In this document: positions 1 through 5,678 of the stretch, in pieces | How positions within the stretch are numbered: the stretch's first letter is position 1 | Layout of the letters: each line of letters starts with the position of its first letter | Program-made: the position numbers and the translations under genes | The notes under the pieces: generated by a model | The model's input: the letters and a program-made list of their open reading frames with translations, nothing else | What the model was told of the DNA's origin: nothing | The model's database searches: none | Assembly (NCBI GenBank): GCA_003343995.1 | Contig: QAKE01000090.1 | Span: forward strand, 1-7,745 | Direction: 5' to 3' | Length of the DNA: 7,745 nucleotides | Source of the DNA: Bacillota bacterium | GTDB lineage: Bacteria > Bacillota > Clostridia > Christensenellales > Borkfalkiaceae

Positions 1-134
1 TATCACTTCGAGGATAAATCGGCGGTGAAGGCGTTTGCCAATTTCCCCGCGGAGTTCAAGCTGAAAAGCGATCGCGGGCTGAAGTATGCGAAAGAGCTGA
101 TTTTGCTTGCGATGGAAAAAGCCGGCGTTCCCGA
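1..134 (+). repeat. Direct repeat, copy 1 (intragenic)
   Basis: Bases 1-134 match 601-734 at about 122 of 134 positions, and the first 94 bases differ at only two. The repeat encodes the C-terminal part of the duplicated domain. Copy 1 may extend upstream beyond the window. Confidence 0.9.
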
Positions 135-759
135 GGACGCGAAAATCGAAATCGTTCCCGCGGAGGAAGTCGCCTTAACGGTTGCGGAAGAACCCGTTAT
201 AACGGCTGCGCCCGAGGAGGAAATTGCGGTTGCGGAAATCGTTTCCGAGGAAGCGACTGCGCCCGCCGAGGAGCTCGTTCTTGCGGAAGACGGCGCCGAA
301 ACGCTCGTTGCCGCGGCGGCAGCCGCGGAGGTGTTGCCCGCAATCGTCGTAGGCGACGGCGTGTTTGAAGGAAAACGCAAAACTCTGCAGGACCGTTTGG
401 ACAGCTCGGACGACGAAACGCGGGGCTATTTCGAGGAAATCAAGGCTTTTTTGGCGCAATATCCTGCCGTCAACTGCATCACGAGCAAACTGTATTTAAC
501 GTACGTATACAAAAAACGCCCCGTCGTGAAGATGACGGTGCACGGAAAAGCCGCACTGTTATATTATCCGTTCGACGCGAACGCGGAGGAAACCGCAAAG
601 TATCACTTCGAGGATAAATCGGCGGTGAAGGCGTTTGCCAATTTCCCCGCGGAGTTCAAACTGAAAAGCGACCGCGGGCTGAAGTATGCGAAAGAATTGA
701 TCCTGTACGCCATGGAATACGCCGGCGTTCCCGACGTCGTCGCAGGCCGCGGCGAGTAA
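1..759 (+). CDS. Uncharacterised protein with a duplicated domain, 5' end missing
   Basis: The reading frame is open from base 1 to the TAA at 757-759 (252 codons visible), so the true start is upstream of the window; the in-frame GTG at 25 lies inside a conserved repeat and is not a credible start. Two copies of one domain are seen. The first is only its C-terminal part (residues 1-44, from YHFEDKSAVK to AGVP). The second is complete at about residues 120-245 (from VFEGKRKTL through a YLTYVYKKRP strand to AGVP). They are joined by a low-complexity Ala/Glu/Val-rich acidic linker (about residues 45-118). I see no signal peptide, membrane segment or catalytic motif. Similar repeats occur in uncharacterised clostridial proteins, as far as I can recall, but I cannot name a function. 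It is followed at once by a strong terminator, so it ends its transcript. Confidence 0.75.
   Translation, partial: YHFEDKSAVKAFANFPAEFKLKSDRGLKYAKELILLAMEKAGVPEDAKIEIVPAEEVALTVAEEPVITAAPEEEIAVAEIVSEEATAPAEELVLAEDGAETLVAAAAAAEVLPAIVVGDGVFEGKRKTLQDRLDSSDDETRGYFEEIKAFLAQYPAVNCITSKLYLTYVYKKRPVVKMTVHGKAALLYYPFDANAEETAKYHFEDKSAVKAFANFPAEFKLKSDRGLKYAKELILYAMEYAGVPDVVAGRGE
601..734 (+). repeat. Direct repeat, copy 2 (intragenic)
   Basis: Second copy of the 1-134 repeat, exactly 600 bases downstream and in the same frame. Divergence is concentrated in its last third (positions 695-720), so identity is uneven along the repeat. Confidence 0.9.
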
Positions 760-770
760 GAAATTGCATA

Positions 771-809
771 AAACCGCCGCCGCAAAAAAATTTGCGGCGG
801 CGGTTTTTT
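771..809 (+). terminator. Rho-independent terminator of the duplicated-domain gene
   Basis: A perfect 16-bp stem (771-786 with 791-806, core CCGCCGC/GCGGCGG) closes an AAAA loop and runs into a T-tract at 804-809. It begins 11 bases after the stop codon at 759. Confidence 0.93.
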
Positions 810-823
810 ATGGGGGAAAGCCT

Positions 824-852
824 TTGACTTTTCGGTTGCGAAATACTATAAT
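824..852 (+). promoter_or_regulatory. Sigma-A-type promoter of the esterase gene
   Basis: The -35 box TTGACT (824-829) and a perfect -10 box TATAAT (847-852) are separated by 17 bases, the optimal spacing. It sits between the upstream terminator and the esterase start, with an AAAGGA ribosome binding site at about 863-868 before the ATG at 879. Confidence 0.85.
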
Positions 853-878
853 AAAATAAAAAAAAGGAACGCAAAAAA

Positions 879-1736
879 ATGGGCAATCTGGAAGAATTTA
901 AAAATCAGCCGTTCGATATCGTCATACAAGGCGGGCAATCCAACGCGGACGGCAACGGCAGGGGCAAAACGAAACAACCGTACGAGCCTTGCGAGAACGT
1001 ATTGTATCTCAATCCGCGCGCGTATGCCGAGGTGGTGAATTATCCCGACGGTACGGAAAATATGGTGGTCACTTATCCCGAATTGCCGATCATCGAAATC
1101 GCGCGGGAGCGTTCCATCGGCGAAGGCGAGGATTTCATCATTTCGGATTTTTCCCTTTCCTTTGCGCGGGAGTATCTTCGTGCGGGGCTCTTAAAAAAGG
1201 GGCGGAAACTGCTCATCGTCCGCGCGGCGGTCGGCGGCACGGGCTTTGCAAAAGGGCACTGGAAAAGCGACGGGATTCTCTATAAAAAGCTGATCGAATT
1301 GACGGACGCGGCGGTGGCGCTCAATCCCGAAAATAAAATCGTGGCGTTTTTATGGCATCAGGGCGAATGTGACGCGTTCGAGTTTCCCGAAAGGAGCGAC
1401 GAGCAGCGTTATAAAATCCATTACGATTATCTTTTCGGTTTGTTTACTTCCCTTACGGAAAGATATAACGTTGCAAACCTGCCGATTATAACGGGCGGAC
1501 TGATCGAGGATTGGCGCAGAAAATTTGCCGCGCCGTGCGACGCCGTGGAAAAAGCGATTAAGGACGCCAGCGCGAATATGCCCGCGGGGGCGTTTGCGGA
1601 AAGTTGCGGACTGCTTTCCAACGATCAGGCAATCGGCAACGGGGACGATATTCATTACTGCCGCGAGGCGCTTATGGATCTCGGCAGACGTTATTTTGAA
1701 AAATATCTCGAATGTATCGGGAAAAGCCGCAAATAA
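879..1736 (+). CDS. SASA/SGNH-family carbohydrate O-acetylesterase-like hydrolase
   Basis: This 285-residue protein has the layout of the sialate O-acetylesterase / acetylxylan esterase family (SASA, formerly DUF303; related to CE6), a branch of SGNH hydrolases. The nucleophile block is GGQSN near residues 18-22 (Ser21). The glycine oxyanion block is AVGGTGF at 117-123, WHQGECD is at 159-165, and the catalytic Asp/His block is DDIH at 256-259. Members remove acetyl groups from sugars or glycans; the exact substrate here cannot be read from sequence. No signal peptide is visible, so it is probably cytoplasmic and may act on imported or intracellular acetylated sugars. The ATG at 879 follows an AAAGGA site at good spacing, and the gene has its own promoter and terminator, so it looks monocistronic. 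Confidence 0.88.
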   Translation: MGNLEEFKNQPFDIVIQGGQSNADGNGRGKTKQPYEPCENVLYLNPRAYAEVVNYPDGTENMVVTYPELPIIEIARERSIGEGEDFIISDFSLSFAREYLRAGLLKKGRKLLIVRAAVGGTGFAKGHWKSDGILYKKLIELTDAAVALNPENKIVAFLWHQGECDAFEFPERSDEQRYKIHYDYLFGLFTSLTERYNVANLPIITGGLIEDWRRKFAAPCDAVEKAIKDASANMPAGAFAESCGLLSNDQAIGNGDDIHYCREALMDLGRRYFEKYLECIGKSRK

Positions 1737-1881
1737 GGCGCGCACGGGCGACATGCGAAAATGCGCGTTTTTTTGGCGGACCGTGAACGCGGATAAATCC
1801 CGTAAAAAGGGCGCGCTGCAGTCGATTCCTTCCGAAAGCGAATCGGCGGTATTTTATTGAAAAGCAAATTTTATTATAAAC

Positions 1882-1920
1882 AATAAATATCCCCGCGTAA
1901 AAACGCGGGGATATTTATTT
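1882..1920 (+). terminator. Terminator after the esterase gene, probably bidirectional
   Basis: A perfect 17-bp stem (1882-1898 with 1903-1919, core CCCCGCGT/ACGCGGGG) surrounds an AAAA loop. The flanks are A/T-rich on both sides. The 145 bases between the esterase stop and this hairpin hold no supported gene. Confidence 0.88.
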
Positions 1921-1924
1921 TATA

Positions 1925-1960
1925 TCAAAAAACCGTCAGCTTTGCTGACGGTTGATTTTT
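1925..1960 (-). terminator. Terminator of the recombinase gene, overlapping its stop codon
   Basis: A perfect 10-bp stem (1931-1940 with 1944-1953, AACCGTCAGC/GCTGACGGTT) with a TTT loop. Read on the minus strand it runs into six T residues (1925-1930). The recombinase stop codon (TGA, complement of 1936-1938) lies inside the stem. On the plus strand it is followed by GATTTTT, so it may also stop plus-strand transcripts. Confidence 0.87.
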
Positions 1961-3489
1961 GGTTGGTGCACCAAAGACGATAAAGGTTGAACCCCTTTAT
2001 CTGCAATAGCCTTGTCGGTATCGGCAAGGCTTATTTCTTTTATTTCCTTGTCGTTGCCGAAAGTCAGATAGGTTATAATATTGTCGTCATAAACAAATAC
2101 CTTGTAAACAAGATTGTCAATGAGTTTCTTTTGATAGCCTTTGTCCGACGGGTCGCCTTTTAACATTTCAGCGATAAAATCAATGATTTTCTCTTTCGTG
2201 ATTTTCTTGCCCCGTTCAAGCTCGATTTGCGCCTTGCTCGCACATAAGTCTTTAATCAGAATTTCCTGTTCGGTCATTTTCTTTTCTATATTCGCCCGCA
2301 GTAGTTCGTTCCGCGCAAAAATGAAAGCGTTCGTCAGTTGTTCTGCCTCGTCCTGTGCGTGCCGTATTCGCGCCTCAATGCTCCGCAAACTGTCCTCGCC
2401 CGTGCGTTGCTCATAATGGCGTATCGTATCTTGTGCGGCGATTTCGGCGTTTTCCCGTCTGCTCAAAAAGTCGTAAACCGCTTTTGCTACGGTGTATTCA
2501 AGATTGTTTTTGTTCTCACTCGATTTGCGGCAACCGCCTTTGCGTTTGCTGTGGCAAACGTAATAATAGTGTTTCGCTCCCGTGTGGCTCGTACCGCCTC
2601 CCGCCGTCATACTGTCGCCGCAATAGCCGCAAAAGGCTTTGCCCGTCAAAATGTACGGCTCAACCGCCGAATTTGCGCCCGCTAATATCTTGTTCTTTTC
2701 AAGCCGCTTTTGCACCGTCGCAAAGGTGGCTTTGTCTATGATTGGCGGGTAGGTATTCGTACTTATTCTTTTGCCGTGCATACACTCGCCCGTATATTTG
2801 GGATTGCTTAACCAATTTTCAAAAGTGCGGAATTTGAACGGCTTGCCCCTGTAAAGTACGTGCCGCCTGTTTAGTTCGTCGGCAATTTCCTTTTTCGGCG
2901 TTCCTTTCGCGTATTCCTCAAATATGTAACGGACTACTTCGGCTTGCTCCTCGTCTATGGCTACTTTGTGTATAATGCCCTTGTTGCCGCGCTTGTCGGT
3001 GTCGATGAGTTTGTACCCGTAAATGAGTTTTCCGCCGCAATACGTGCCGTTCTTAACGCTTGTGTCCAGCCCGTCGTGTACGCGCTTTGAAAGGCGTTGC
3101 GAATATTTTTCGTCGTTCCATTCCAAAAACATCTCGTAAAATTCGCCACCCTCGTCGTCGCTGACGGGTTCGGTTGCGGAAACAACTCTGATGCCGTATT
3201 TCTTTTTCAACTGTGCCTTGTACATTATGCTGTCAACGCGGTTGCGGGCGAAACGGTCAAACTTATAAACAATGATTTGCTCAAATGCTCCGCTGTCGGC
3301 GTCGGCTATCATTTTTTGAAAGTCGGGGCGGTGGTCGTTCGTTCCTGAACGGGCTTTGTCCGTGTAGATTTTAACGACGGTGTAACTGTTGTTCTCGGCA
3401 AATTCGGTGCAAATGCGGATTTGCCCCTCAATGCTTTGCTCGTTCTGTCCCTGCGAACTGTAACGCGCATATATGACTGCGTTTTTCAT
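1936..3489 (-). CDS. Large serine recombinase (site-specific integrase)
   Basis: This 517-residue DNA recombinase cuts and rejoins DNA through a serine-phosphate link, as in integrases of phages and conjugative or mobilisable elements. The N-terminal resolvase domain shows YARYSS with catalytic Ser11 (Arg9 before it) and the DRFAR helix at 78-82. A recombinase DNA-binding domain follows (about 150-265), then a zinc ribbon with Cys287, Cys290, Cys312 and about Cys320, and a charged coiled-coil region (about 345-440). The frame is open further upstream to 3711. The ATG at 3489 is preferred because it begins the conserved core and has an AAAGGAG site (3505-3499) nine bases away. The last 30 or so residues look like a tail beyond the conserved family and coincide with a candidate att-like sequence. 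It lies convergent to the esterase and divergent from the MerR gene. It probably moves the block containing the rep gene. Confidence 0.93.
   Translation of the reverse strand: MKNAVIYARYSSQGQNEQSIEGQIRICTEFAENNSYTVVKIYTDKARSGTNDHRPDFQKMIADADSGAFEQIIVYKFDRFARNRVDSIMYKAQLKKKYGIRVVSATEPVSDDEGGEFYEMFLEWNDEKYSQRLSKRVHDGLDTSVKNGTYCGGKLIYGYKLIDTDKRGNKGIIHKVAIDEEQAEVVRYIFEEYAKGTPKKEIADELNRRHVLYRGKPFKFRTFENWLSNPKYTGECMHGKRISTNTYPPIIDKATFATVQKRLEKNKILAGANSAVEPYILTGKAFCGYCGDSMTAGGGTSHTGAKHYYYVCHSKRKGGCRKSSENKNNLEYTVAKAVYDFLSRRENAEIAAQDTIRHYEQRTGEDSLRSIEARIRHAQDEAEQLTNAFIFARNELLRANIEKKMTEQEILIKDLCASKAQIELERGKKITKEKIIDFIAEMLKGDPSDKGYQKKLIDNLVYKVFVYDDNIITYLTFGNDKEIKEISLADTDKAIADKGVQPLSSLVHQPKINRQQS
1968..1994 (-). 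repeat. Imperfect inverted copy, candidate recombination-related site (left)
   Basis: Read on the minus strand, this 27-base segment matches plus-strand 7567-7593 at 20 of 27 positions. The matches include GGGTTCAA at one end and TGGTGC at the other, at identical spacing. It lies in the last codons of the recombinase gene and overlaps the perfect palindrome TTGGTGCACCAA (1963-1974). Serine integrase sites often flank the integrase gene, but a role here is inference and the orientation is inverted. Confidence 0.35.
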
Positions 3490-3833
3490 TGCGGTTTGCT
3501 CCTTTGGCGCAACCTTGCGGACTGCGGCTTTATTTATTTTTCGGCGTTCGCTTTTGTGCTTAACCGCCTTAATTGCCGAAAAACACCGCCGCAGGAAAAT
3601 GTCAAGGGTTTGCGCCGTAGGCGACGGCGGTTTATGCCTTACGGGAGATAAATAGCCGCCCTTGAACATTTTGCAAGGCGGTGATACCCACTCGCAGGCG
3701 GTTAAGCACAAGCGGACACAAAAACTATTTTATACTTATGGAAAAATATAATCGCCCAAAATAATTTTATCAGAAATAGAACAATAAAAATTAGTTTAAT
3801 ATCGTGAAAAAGGTCGAATAATCCGCTATACGC

Positions 3834-3856
3834 ATTATAGTAAAAATGCTATAATA
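3834..3856. promoter_or_regulatory. Dyad with opposed -10 boxes (possible divergent promoters)
   Basis: TTATAG and CTATAA form an inverted repeat. On the plus strand the right arm reads TGCTATAAT (3847-3855), an extended -10 box. On the minus strand the left arm reads TATAAT (3839-3834). Neither has a good -35 box at 17 bases. It could start transcription toward MerR and toward the recombinase; the assignment is tentative. Confidence 0.4.
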
Positions 3857-3895
3857 GAGAAGTAAAAAAAGCTGAAAAATTTTTCTTAAAAACTC

Positions 3896-3926
3896 TTGAC
3901 ACTCACATTATGGTAGGCTTTACAAT
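3896..3926 (+). promoter_or_regulatory. MerR-type promoter with 19-base spacer
   Basis: A perfect -35 TTGACA (3896-3901) and -10 TACAAT (3921-3926) are 19 bases apart. This over-long spacer is the hallmark of promoters that MerR-family proteins bind and activate by twisting the DNA. The spacer has only a weak ACTC...GGCT-type dyad. Position directly before the merR-like gene suggests autoregulation. Confidence 0.75.
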
Positions 3927-3967
3927 TTATGCGAGCTCACAAAATCATACTTGTATGAGGTAACACA

Positions 3968-4792
3968 ATGCTGAAAATAGGCGATTTTTCCAAACTGTCT
4001 CGTATTACTATCCGTATGTTGCGGCACTATGACGAAATAGACTTACTGAAACCCCAAACCGTTGACGAATGGTCTGGGTATAGGTATTATGACGAGGCGC
4101 AACTGCTTACTGCAAATAAAATTCAACTGTTGAAAAATCTCGGTTTCGGACTTTCCGCAATTAAAGAACTTTTAACGCACTTTAATCATTGCGACGAAAT
4201 AGAAAAGTATTTGAAGATAAGACAGAAAGAATTATTGGCAGAAGAAAATGAACTTCGTGAAAGAATTAAGTTTATTGACGGCGCAATAAAAAATCTGAAA
4301 CAAGAAGGTAATTTTATGAATTATGTAGTCAATTTCAAAACCATTCCCGAATTGTATGTTGCAAGCGTGCGTAAAGTGATTGCAAATTATATGGCAGAAG
4401 GTGAACTGTGGGCTGTGCTGATGCCCGAAATAGAAAGACAAAAATGCAAAGCGGTAAATCCGTGCTATCCTATGGCTGTCTATCACGATAAAGAATTTGT
4501 TGAAAAGAATGCCGATGTGGAAGTTCGATTTGCCGTAACAGGTGAATATAACGATACGACAGAGGTAAAATTTAAGACTGTTCCCGCCGTAGACGTCGCC
4601 GCTTGTATTTTCAAAGGCGGTTATGAACAAATTGCCGCCGTGAACGAGGCTATTGCTAAATGGGCAAATGAAAACGGTTATGAATTTAACGGGGCGGCTT
4701 TTTGGTTATACCATAAAAGTCCTTACGAAACGAAAAACCCCGAAGATTATGTAACCGAAGTTTGTTTCCCCGTAAAAAAAGCAAATGAGTAA
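3968..4792 (+). CDS. MerR-family regulator with GyrI-like effector-binding domain
   Basis: This 274-residue transcription factor resembles BmrR-type regulators. Residues 1-70 form the winged helix-turn-helix (IGDFSKLSRITIRMLRHYDE, then the wing with GYRYY). About 75-113 is the dimerising coiled coil. About 117-270 is a GyrI-like domain, ending in a TEVCFPV strand of the kind that carries the ligand-contacting Glu in this family. Such proteins bind small, often cationic or aromatic compounds and activate their own or a nearby promoter. A GAGG site at 3957-3960 precedes the ATG, and the 19-base-spacer promoter lies upstream. Its stop overlaps the next ORF (ATGAGTAA), so it is probably co-transcribed with the zinc-ribbon and DUF3781 genes. 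No efflux pump is adjacent, so the controlled target is unknown. Confidence 0.92.
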   Translation: MLKIGDFSKLSRITIRMLRHYDEIDLLKPQTVDEWSGYRYYDEAQLLTANKIQLLKNLGFGLSAIKELLTHFNHCDEIEKYLKIRQKELLAEENELRERIKFIDGAIKNLKQEGNFMNYVVNFKTIPELYVASVRKVIANYMAEGELWAVLMPEIERQKCKAVNPCYPMAVYHDKEFVEKNADVEVRFAVTGEYNDTTEVKFKTVPAVDVAACIFKGGYEQIAAVNEAIAKWANENGYEFNGAAFWLYHKSPYETKNPEDYVTEVCFPVKKANE

Positions 4793-4964
4793 AGCAGGGA
4801 CAATAAAAGCGCCCTACTATTATGCTTGCTGTCCGAACTGTAAAGCCGTACTCATACAGGCGCAAAACGGGTTAGAGGGCTATACGAAATGCTCTCATTG
4901 CGGAAACTACATACATATAACTATTTGCGACGGTACGGTTACGACGAAAATCAAAAATCAATAG
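4785..4964 (+). CDS. Small zinc-ribbon protein (59 residues)
   Basis: The ATG at 4785 overlaps the MerR stop codon by eight bases, a pattern typical of translational coupling. The product contains two CxxC pairs, CCPNC at residues 15-19 and CSHC at 36-39, separated by about 16 residues. This is a rubredoxin-like or Com-like zinc knuckle. After the second pair come short beta-type stretches (YIHITIC, TVTTKI). Function is unknown; proteins of this size with one zinc ribbon are often regulators or adaptors of nucleic-acid proteins. The coupled position and the conserved cysteine spacing make it a real gene despite its size. Confidence 0.75.
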   Translation: MSKAGTIKAPYYYACCPNCKAVLIQAQNGLEGYTKCSHCGNYIHITICDGTVTTKIKNQ

Positions 4965-4988
4965 ATTATTTGAAAGTGAGTTGATTGA

Positions 4989-5231
4989 ATGGATAAAGAA
5001 ATATTATTATCTAATATCGACAAGGTTCATACTACCGAAATGGGCGTTGGCAGAATAAAAAGAAACTTGAAATTAGATACTGATGAAGTGGTTGAATTTT
5101 GCAAAAACAAAGTATCAGATAAAAATTGCATTATTTATAAACAAGGTAAAAATTGGTATTGTGAAGTGGAAGATACAATCATTACAATTAACTCTTTCAG
5201 CTATACGATTATTACAGCGCATATTAAATAA
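4989..5231 (+). CDS. DUF3781 family protein
   Basis: This 80-residue protein matches my memory of the DUF3781 family closely. It begins MDKEILLSNIDKVHTTEMG, continues with GRIKRNL, has a middle NCIIYKQGKNWYCE stretch, and ends INSFSYTIITAHIK. Length is normal for the family. Its role is not known. It starts 24 bases after the zinc-ribbon gene, with a purine-rich AAAGTGAG site at about 4972-4979, and is followed by a terminator, so it probably ends the MerR transcript. It has no signal peptide or membrane segment and is likely cytoplasmic. Confidence 0.85.
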   Translation: MDKEILLSNIDKVHTTEMGVGRIKRNLKLDTDEVVEFCKNKVSDKNCIIYKQGKNWYCEVEDTIITINSFSYTIITAHIK

Positions 5232-5262
5232 CGAATTTTAATTTATCAGTAAGTCAGATAAG

Positions 5263-5289
5263 GAACGCTCAAATCCGGGCGTTCTTTTT
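5263..5289 (+). terminator. Terminator of the MerR/zinc-ribbon/DUF3781 operon
   Basis: The stem GAACGC (5263-5268) with GCGTTC (5279-5284) is followed by five T residues (5285-5289). It begins about 30 bases after the DUF3781 stop. Confidence 0.82.
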
Positions 5290-5343
5290 CTATATAAAAA
5301 GACTTTATGCGACAAAGGCTTTTATTTTTACCGCCGGCAGAAA

Positions 5344-5352
5344 TGATATACT
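5344..5352 (+). promoter_or_regulatory. Possible extended -10 promoter for the rep operon leader
   Basis: TGATATACT fits the TGnTATAAT extended -10 pattern with one mismatch. No clear -35 box is seen (TTTTTA-like sequence only). It is the best candidate start upstream of the sigma-like gene after the preceding terminator. Confidence 0.35.
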
Positions 5353-5442
5353 CCAAACGGCGGTTTTTATACTTTCACACATTAAAATAATAACCGACAA
5401 ATATAAAACTGTTTTAGAGTTGAAATCTGAAAAAAGATAAGA

Positions 5443-5495
5443 ACCGAAACGGAGCAATACCGCCTTAACAGGGTTGCTTTCGTTCGGTCTTTTTT
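5443..5495 (+). terminator. Terminator-like hairpin 1 in the leader
   Basis: An interrupted long stem pairs ACCGAA (5443-5448) with TTCGGT (5483-5488), CG with CG, and AGCAA (5453-5457) with TTGCT (5474-5478). A T-tract follows at 5490-5495. No gene immediately precedes it, so it may act as an attenuator or end a small RNA. Confidence 0.65.
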
Positions 5496-5507
5496 ATTTA
5501 TGGGCTT

Positions 5508-5543
5508 ATTGCACCCCGTCGGCGTATTGCACGCTGTCGGGGC
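5508..5543 (+). repeat. Tandem 18-bp imperfect repeat forming a hairpin
   Basis: Two units begin ATTGCAC (5508-5525 and 5526-5543) and share most positions, including ATTGCAC and GTCGG. Together with the flanking TTTTTTATTTAT copies they look like a partial duplication. The differences between units create complementary arms (CCCCG/CGGGG and GCGT/ACGC). Confidence 0.6.
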
Positions 5544-5549
5544 TTTTTT
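5514..5549 (+). terminator. Terminator-like hairpin 2 in the leader
   Basis: CCCCG (5514-5518) pairs with CGGGG (5538-5542), and after an internal loop GCGT (5522-5525) pairs with ACGC (5531-5534). Six T residues follow at 5544-5549. It stands about 20 bases after the first leader terminator. Confidence 0.7.
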
Positions 5550-5607
5550 ATTTATCGGAAATTCCTCTGACGGCGATTTTCAAAAATCGCGCCGCAGGGA
5601 CAACAAA

Positions 5608-5664
5608 ATGCAAGAAAAAAGTTTTGCCAAAAACCTTACCGGCTGCCCTCCGCCGCGCTTATAA
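5608..5664 (+). CDS. Short leader peptide ORF (18 residues)
   Basis: An ATG at 5608 with an AGGGA site seven bases upstream (5596-5600) opens an 18-codon ORF, MQEKSFAKNLTGCPPPRL, ending TAA at 5662-5664. Its last codons, including three consecutive prolines, run through the 5' arm of the hairpin that hides the next gene's ribosome binding site. A ribosome on this ORF would open or hold that hairpin, so it could act as a cis-acting leader peptide. Short ORFs also arise by chance; the good ribosome binding site and the placement are the only support. Confidence 0.45.
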   Translation: MQEKSFAKNLTGCPPPRL

Positions 5665-5672
5665 GCGGAGGG
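5646..5672 (+). promoter_or_regulatory. Hairpin sequestering the ribosome binding site of the sigma-like gene
   Basis: A perfect 8-bp stem CCCTCCGC (5646-5653) with GCGGAGGG (5665-5672) and an 11-nt loop. The 3' arm contains GGAGGG, the Shine-Dalgarno of the ATG at 5679 six bases on. The leader ORF stop codon lies at the end of the loop. TTTTATA follows, so weak termination is also possible. Confidence 0.6.
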
Positions 5673-5678
5673 TTTTAT

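Larger units (their letters stand above)
3490..3967. other. Divergent intergenic region between recombinase and MerR genes
   Basis: This 478-base stretch carries the start signals of both flanking genes and no gene I can support. The recombinase-proximal half is GC-richer and contains a small hairpin (CGCCGT 3613-3618 with ACGGCG 3624-3629). The other half is AT-rich and holds the MerR promoter and a dyad with -10-like boxes on both strands near 3834-3856. The recombinase frame stays open to 3711 but without family similarity, so I read it as untranslated. Confidence 0.6.
5290..5678 (+). other. Structured leader region upstream of the rep operon
   Basis: These 389 bases contain no ordinary gene but are dense in RNA-type structure. 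In order there is a possible extended -10 promoter (TGATATACT, 5344-5352), an ACCGCC/GGCGGT pair (5330-5364), two U-tract hairpins (5443-5495 and 5514-5549), a small CGATTT/AAATCG hairpin (5574-5589), a short leader ORF (5608-5664), and a hairpin that covers the next ribosome binding site (5646-5672). The arrangement suggests premature termination or translational control of the downstream genes, or a small terminated RNA of about 135-190 nt. This is inferred from structure only. Confidence 0.5.

Noticed and set aside
1525..1860. 111-residue ORF overlapping the esterase 3' end
   Set aside because: It is an out-of-frame shadow of the esterase with a GC-codon artefact composition and no ribosome binding site.
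1968..2001. Minus-strand tRNA 3' remnant (GGTTCAA ... GCACCA)
   Set aside because: The spacing from T-loop-like sequence to CCA is too long and no acceptor or T stem pairs properly. It is better explained as recombinase coding sequence with a possible recombination site.
3490..3711. Upstream in-frame extension of the recombinase by 74 residues
   Set aside because: The extension has no family similarity, is rich in unlikely composition, and the ATG at 3489 has an AAAGGAG site and begins the conserved core.
4001..4009. CGTATTACT as a possible second nonanucleotide
   Set aside because: It does not match NANTATTAC, has no flanking stem and lies in the MerR helix-turn-helix coding sequence.
5343..5390. 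15-codon ORF beginning at the ATG in the leader
   Set aside because: It has no ribosome binding site and overlaps the proposed -10 box, so translation is unlikely.
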